This document shows positions 61,950-64,000 of a stretch of DNA of 64,000 bases, one piece after another. The position numbers and the translations under genes are program-made. This stretch comes from Blastocatellia bacterium (GTDB lineage Bacteria; Acidobacteriota; Blastocatellia; Chloracidobacteriales; Chloracidobacteriaceae), in NCBI GenBank assembly GCA_019695185.1, contig JAIBAN010000017.1:34589-98588 (forward strand), read 5' to 3'. Below the pieces are notes generated by a model. That model saw only the letters and a list, made by a program, of their open reading frames with translations, ran no database searches and was not told the origin of the DNA. Position 1 is the stretch's first letter. Each line of letters starts with the position of its first letter.

Positions 61950-61979
61950 TCAGTCCTCAGTCCTCAGTCCTCAGTCCTC
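61950..61979 (-). repeat. TGAGGAC array after the VIT-VWA gene
   Basis: Four TGAGGAC units on the minus strand, just after the stop TAG of the VIT-VWA gene. No plus-oriented partner follows the NHL gene, so this array is single. Confidence 0.85.
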
Positions 61980-61986
61980 TTTGCCT

Positions 61987-64000
61987 CTAGTTCATGGGTG
62001 CAATGAAACGAACCACTTTCAGCTCGGCCAGGGCTTCCAGTTTTTCGATGGCAATCCGACCGACCACCAGTTTGGCGGTTTTGGTTTCAGCCACCACTTC
62101 AAACCCAAGTTTTTTCAAGGTTTCAAGCGTTTCGGGTGTCATCTCGGTCAACCTGACCTGAATTTCGGCTTTGCCATTCTTGATGAATGTGGCTGTTTCC
62201 GGGGTCGAGGTTGCCTGTTTTTGCTTGAGCCGTTCAATCAAGGCAAGCACTGCCGGATGGCATTTGAAAACCACGGCTGTCTTGACTTTGACATCGTCGG
62301 ATTTGCCTGCTTTTTCGGTTTTGGCCGGAGCAGGCTTTTTCGTTTTCGGTGGTGGTGGCGAATAAACCGTGCTGCTGTAACGCCCATTGATGTCGCGGTC
62401 GCTCAGGACGGTGGTTAGACTTCCATCGGTAGTGTTAAGCAAAGGCTCTCCTGCGGAAAGCTCCACAATCTCACAAGTGCTGGATGCACTGTAATTGGGA
62501 TTAACCTCTTCATCCACTGGAATGGCCTTGCGGCTGACACCCTGTGGCAATTCCACCGGCACATCCACCCGACGTGGCGTGCCGCCGTCAGTGATGACGA
62601 GTTCCTCCACCGCCACAAACGAGGTGAACTGCGTCATTAAACCGTATTCCAGCCCCATCTGCGTAATCGTTTCCTGTAAATTCCCCTTCATGGCGTTCTG
62701 CTGCGCTCCGCCGGGGTCCTGGTTCATGAGGTCGTCAATCCGCGCCCGCGCCCAGAGCTTCGCCAGTACGTCGTGCTGCGGTTCGCTTTCGGGCAGCCCA
62801 AGCTGGATGTCGCGGGTCATTTCCCGGCCAAACATTTTGCCGTGCAGTTTGACCGTTCCTGCGCCCTTGCCCGTGTAGCGTCCGAAAATCACCACCGGCT
62901 TGGCACTGAAGAGGTCCGGGATTCGCTTCGGATAGACATCCGCCACCGGCAGTCCGCTCCAGTCCACGCTGATGTCGGTCAGGAGCGGGTTGCGCACCCG
63001 TTCGTGAAACCGTCTGGCCGCTGCCGAACCGTCATCGTTGAGCCCCACGAATTCAACTTCGCCCCGTCCCTGCTCCGCCATCTTTTCCAGCAGAAACCGG
63101 TTCACCGAACTCCCAATCCCAAAGGAAAACACCCGCGCATTCGGATGTTTCTGAATTTCGCCAATGATTTCGAGGTCGTTGCCCACATACCCGTCGGTCA
63201 TAAAACAGACAATCCGAAGGTGGCCCTGGGCGTCCGACGGGTCGAGTGCCGCCCGAATGGCCTTCATCATTTCGGTCCCGCCCCCGCCGCTGCGCGATTC
63301 CAGGAACGCCTGCGCCTGGGCCAGATTGGCCGCCGTGGCCGGGACGGGCTTGGGAAAGAGAATATGCGTGTCCCCGGCAAAGGTAATCAGATTGAAGGTG
63401 TCCTGCGGATAGAGCCCCGCCAGCGCCAGCTTCATACATTCCTTGGCTTTTTCAATCGGAAAGCCGTCCATCGAGCCCGACGTATCGAGCACAAACACCA
63501 GTTCCTTGGGGTTCACGTCCGGAGCCCGGACCACCTGCGGCGGTTGCAGAATCATGGTGAAAAAGCCGCCCTGTGCGCCCCGGTGGAGCAGCACCGCATC
63601 CTCGATTTTCCCGCCCGCCACGTCATAGCGGAGGATGAAATCCCGGTTCGGAATGTCGGCCAGGTCGCGCAGCCGCACCGTGGCCTGCCGGGGACTCGTG
63701 CTTTCGCTCAGAATCTCATGCGTGGTGGAGCGAATGCCCGTCAGCGGCACCCCCGCATCAAGCGTGATTTCCAGCGAAATGTCATGGCCGGCCCGCGTTC
63801 CGGCGGTCGCCACCGGCGGCGCAATCCGGCTCGCATCGGGCACCTGGGTCGTGTCCGGCGTCTTCCGCTGGGTGCTGCTCCCGGTCGGAGTGCCGGGGTT
63901 GTAGCGCGGCCCGACCACCATCGGAAACACGAATTCATAGGTGCCCGCTTCATATTTGAGCGTCTCGACATAGCTGATTTGTATCGAAACCGCCTCGTTC
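61987..64000 (-). CDS. VIT - VWA domain protein, N-terminus beyond window
   Basis: About 671 codons visible; the frame is open to the right edge and the first visible residues (ISYVETLKYEAGTYEF, then VFPMVVGPRYNPG) are the second half of a VIT domain, so the true start is outside. A VWA domain follows with an intact MIDAS: DTSGSM, Thr in GGGGTEMM and Asp in FMTDGYVGND. Next come a beta-rich region (LMTQFTSFVAVEELVI, usual in this family) and a Pro/Lys-rich linker. The C-terminal domain of about 100 residues has two similar LTEMTPETLETLKKLGFEV-like segments. In this family a signal peptide and a membrane anchor are common; function is probably surface binding or assembly. Confidence 0.88.
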   Translation of the reverse strand, partial: NEAVSIQISYVETLKYEAGTYEFVFPMVVGPRYNPGTPTGSSTQRKTPDTTQVPDASRIAPPVATAGTRAGHDISLEITLDAGVPLTGIRSTTHEILSESTSPRQATVRLRDLADIPNRDFILRYDVAGGKIEDAVLLHRGAQGGFFTMILQPPQVVRAPDVNPKELVFVLDTSGSMDGFPIEKAKECMKLALAGLYPQDTFNLITFAGDTHILFPKPVPATAANLAQAQAFLESRSGGGGTEMMKAIRAALDPSDAQGHLRIVCFMTDGYVGNDLEIIGEIQKHPNARVFSFGIGSSVNRFLLEKMAEQGRGEVEFVGLNDDGSAAARRFHERVRNPLLTDISVDWSGLPVADVYPKRIPDLFSAKPVVIFGRYTGKGAGTVKLHGKMFGREMTRDIQLGLPESEPQHDVLAKLWARARIDDLMNQDPGGAQQNAMKGNLQETITQMGLEYGLMTQFTSFVAVEELVITDGGTPRRVDVPVELPQGVSRKAIPVDEEVNPNYSASSTCEIVELSAGEPLLNTTDGSLTTVLSDRDINGRYSSTVYSPPPPKTKKPAPAKTEKAGKSDDVKVKTAVVFKCHPAVLALIERLKQKQATSTPETATFIKNGKAEIQVRLTEMTPETLETLKKLGFEVVAETKTAKLVVGRIAIEKLEALAELKVVRFIAPMN

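Overview
The window looks like a chromosomal segment of an Acidobacteriota member, possibly Blastocatellia. The clues are a secreted VWFA-related protein of the acidobacterial type, a sensor that joins a Reg_prop propeller to a SpoIIE phosphatase, large NHL/IPT/Big secreted proteins, and BNR and VIT-VWA proteins. This placement is an inference from protein types, not from a marker-gene tree. No prophage, plasmid or CRISPR array is visible. The only mobile element is a solo TnpB locus.

Layout. 1-950: a divergent arsenic pair (ArsI/CadI-like lyase cut by the left edge, and ArsR). 1017-2210: an EAL protein. 2599-8739: two very large redox proteins, one cNMP-sensing iron-sulfur/cytochrome b-like and one with FHA, seven c-type hemes, ferredoxin and flavin domains. 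Together they look like a regulated electron path across the membrane. 8819-20221: an orphan OmpR-type regulator, a CocE-type hydrolase, a SagB-type double nitroreductase, secreted proteins of unknown role, an M28 peptidase, a TetR regulator and an isoaspartyl peptidase. 20235-24898: a minus-strand operon (GT2, sugar aminotransferase, formyltransferase, polytopic membrane protein) that parallels the Arn lipid-modification logic. 25274-26599: TnpB with a 3' end hairpin. 26616-29524: a LytTR/LytS-type two-component pair.

29525-33392 is the replication origin region: dnaA with DnaA-box clusters on both sides, and downstream a dense box array that ends in a GC-rich spacer, TAC triplets (DnaA-trio) and AT-rich DNA. 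Next comes a partner-switching cassette (STAS, RsbW-like kinase, GAF-Ser/Thr kinase, propeller-SpoIIE phosphatase; 33393-39669) and Ppx/GppA. 41681-44514 is an RNA-maturation island: RNase P RNA, tRNA-Ser(GGA), tRNA-Ser(CGA), tadA and a CCA-adding-type enzyme. The right third holds PhzF-like, ADP-ribosylglycohydrolase-like, flippase-like, SDR, BNR, secreted DSP phosphatase, PriA, an Anbu/alpha-E/ATP-grasp operon, an NHL protein, and a VIT-VWA protein cut by the right edge.

The most unusual signal is not a gene. Many gene 3' ends, of both protein and RNA genes, carry tandem heptamers. Most can be written T-R-A plus four bases (TGAGGAC, TGAGAAT, TGAGTTT, TGATTGC, TGAAAGC). They usually read in the sense direction of the gene just ended, are often fused to its stop codon, and are mostly paired with an inverted copy some 10-150 bases away. 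Genes with an ordinary hairpin-plus-T terminator lack them.
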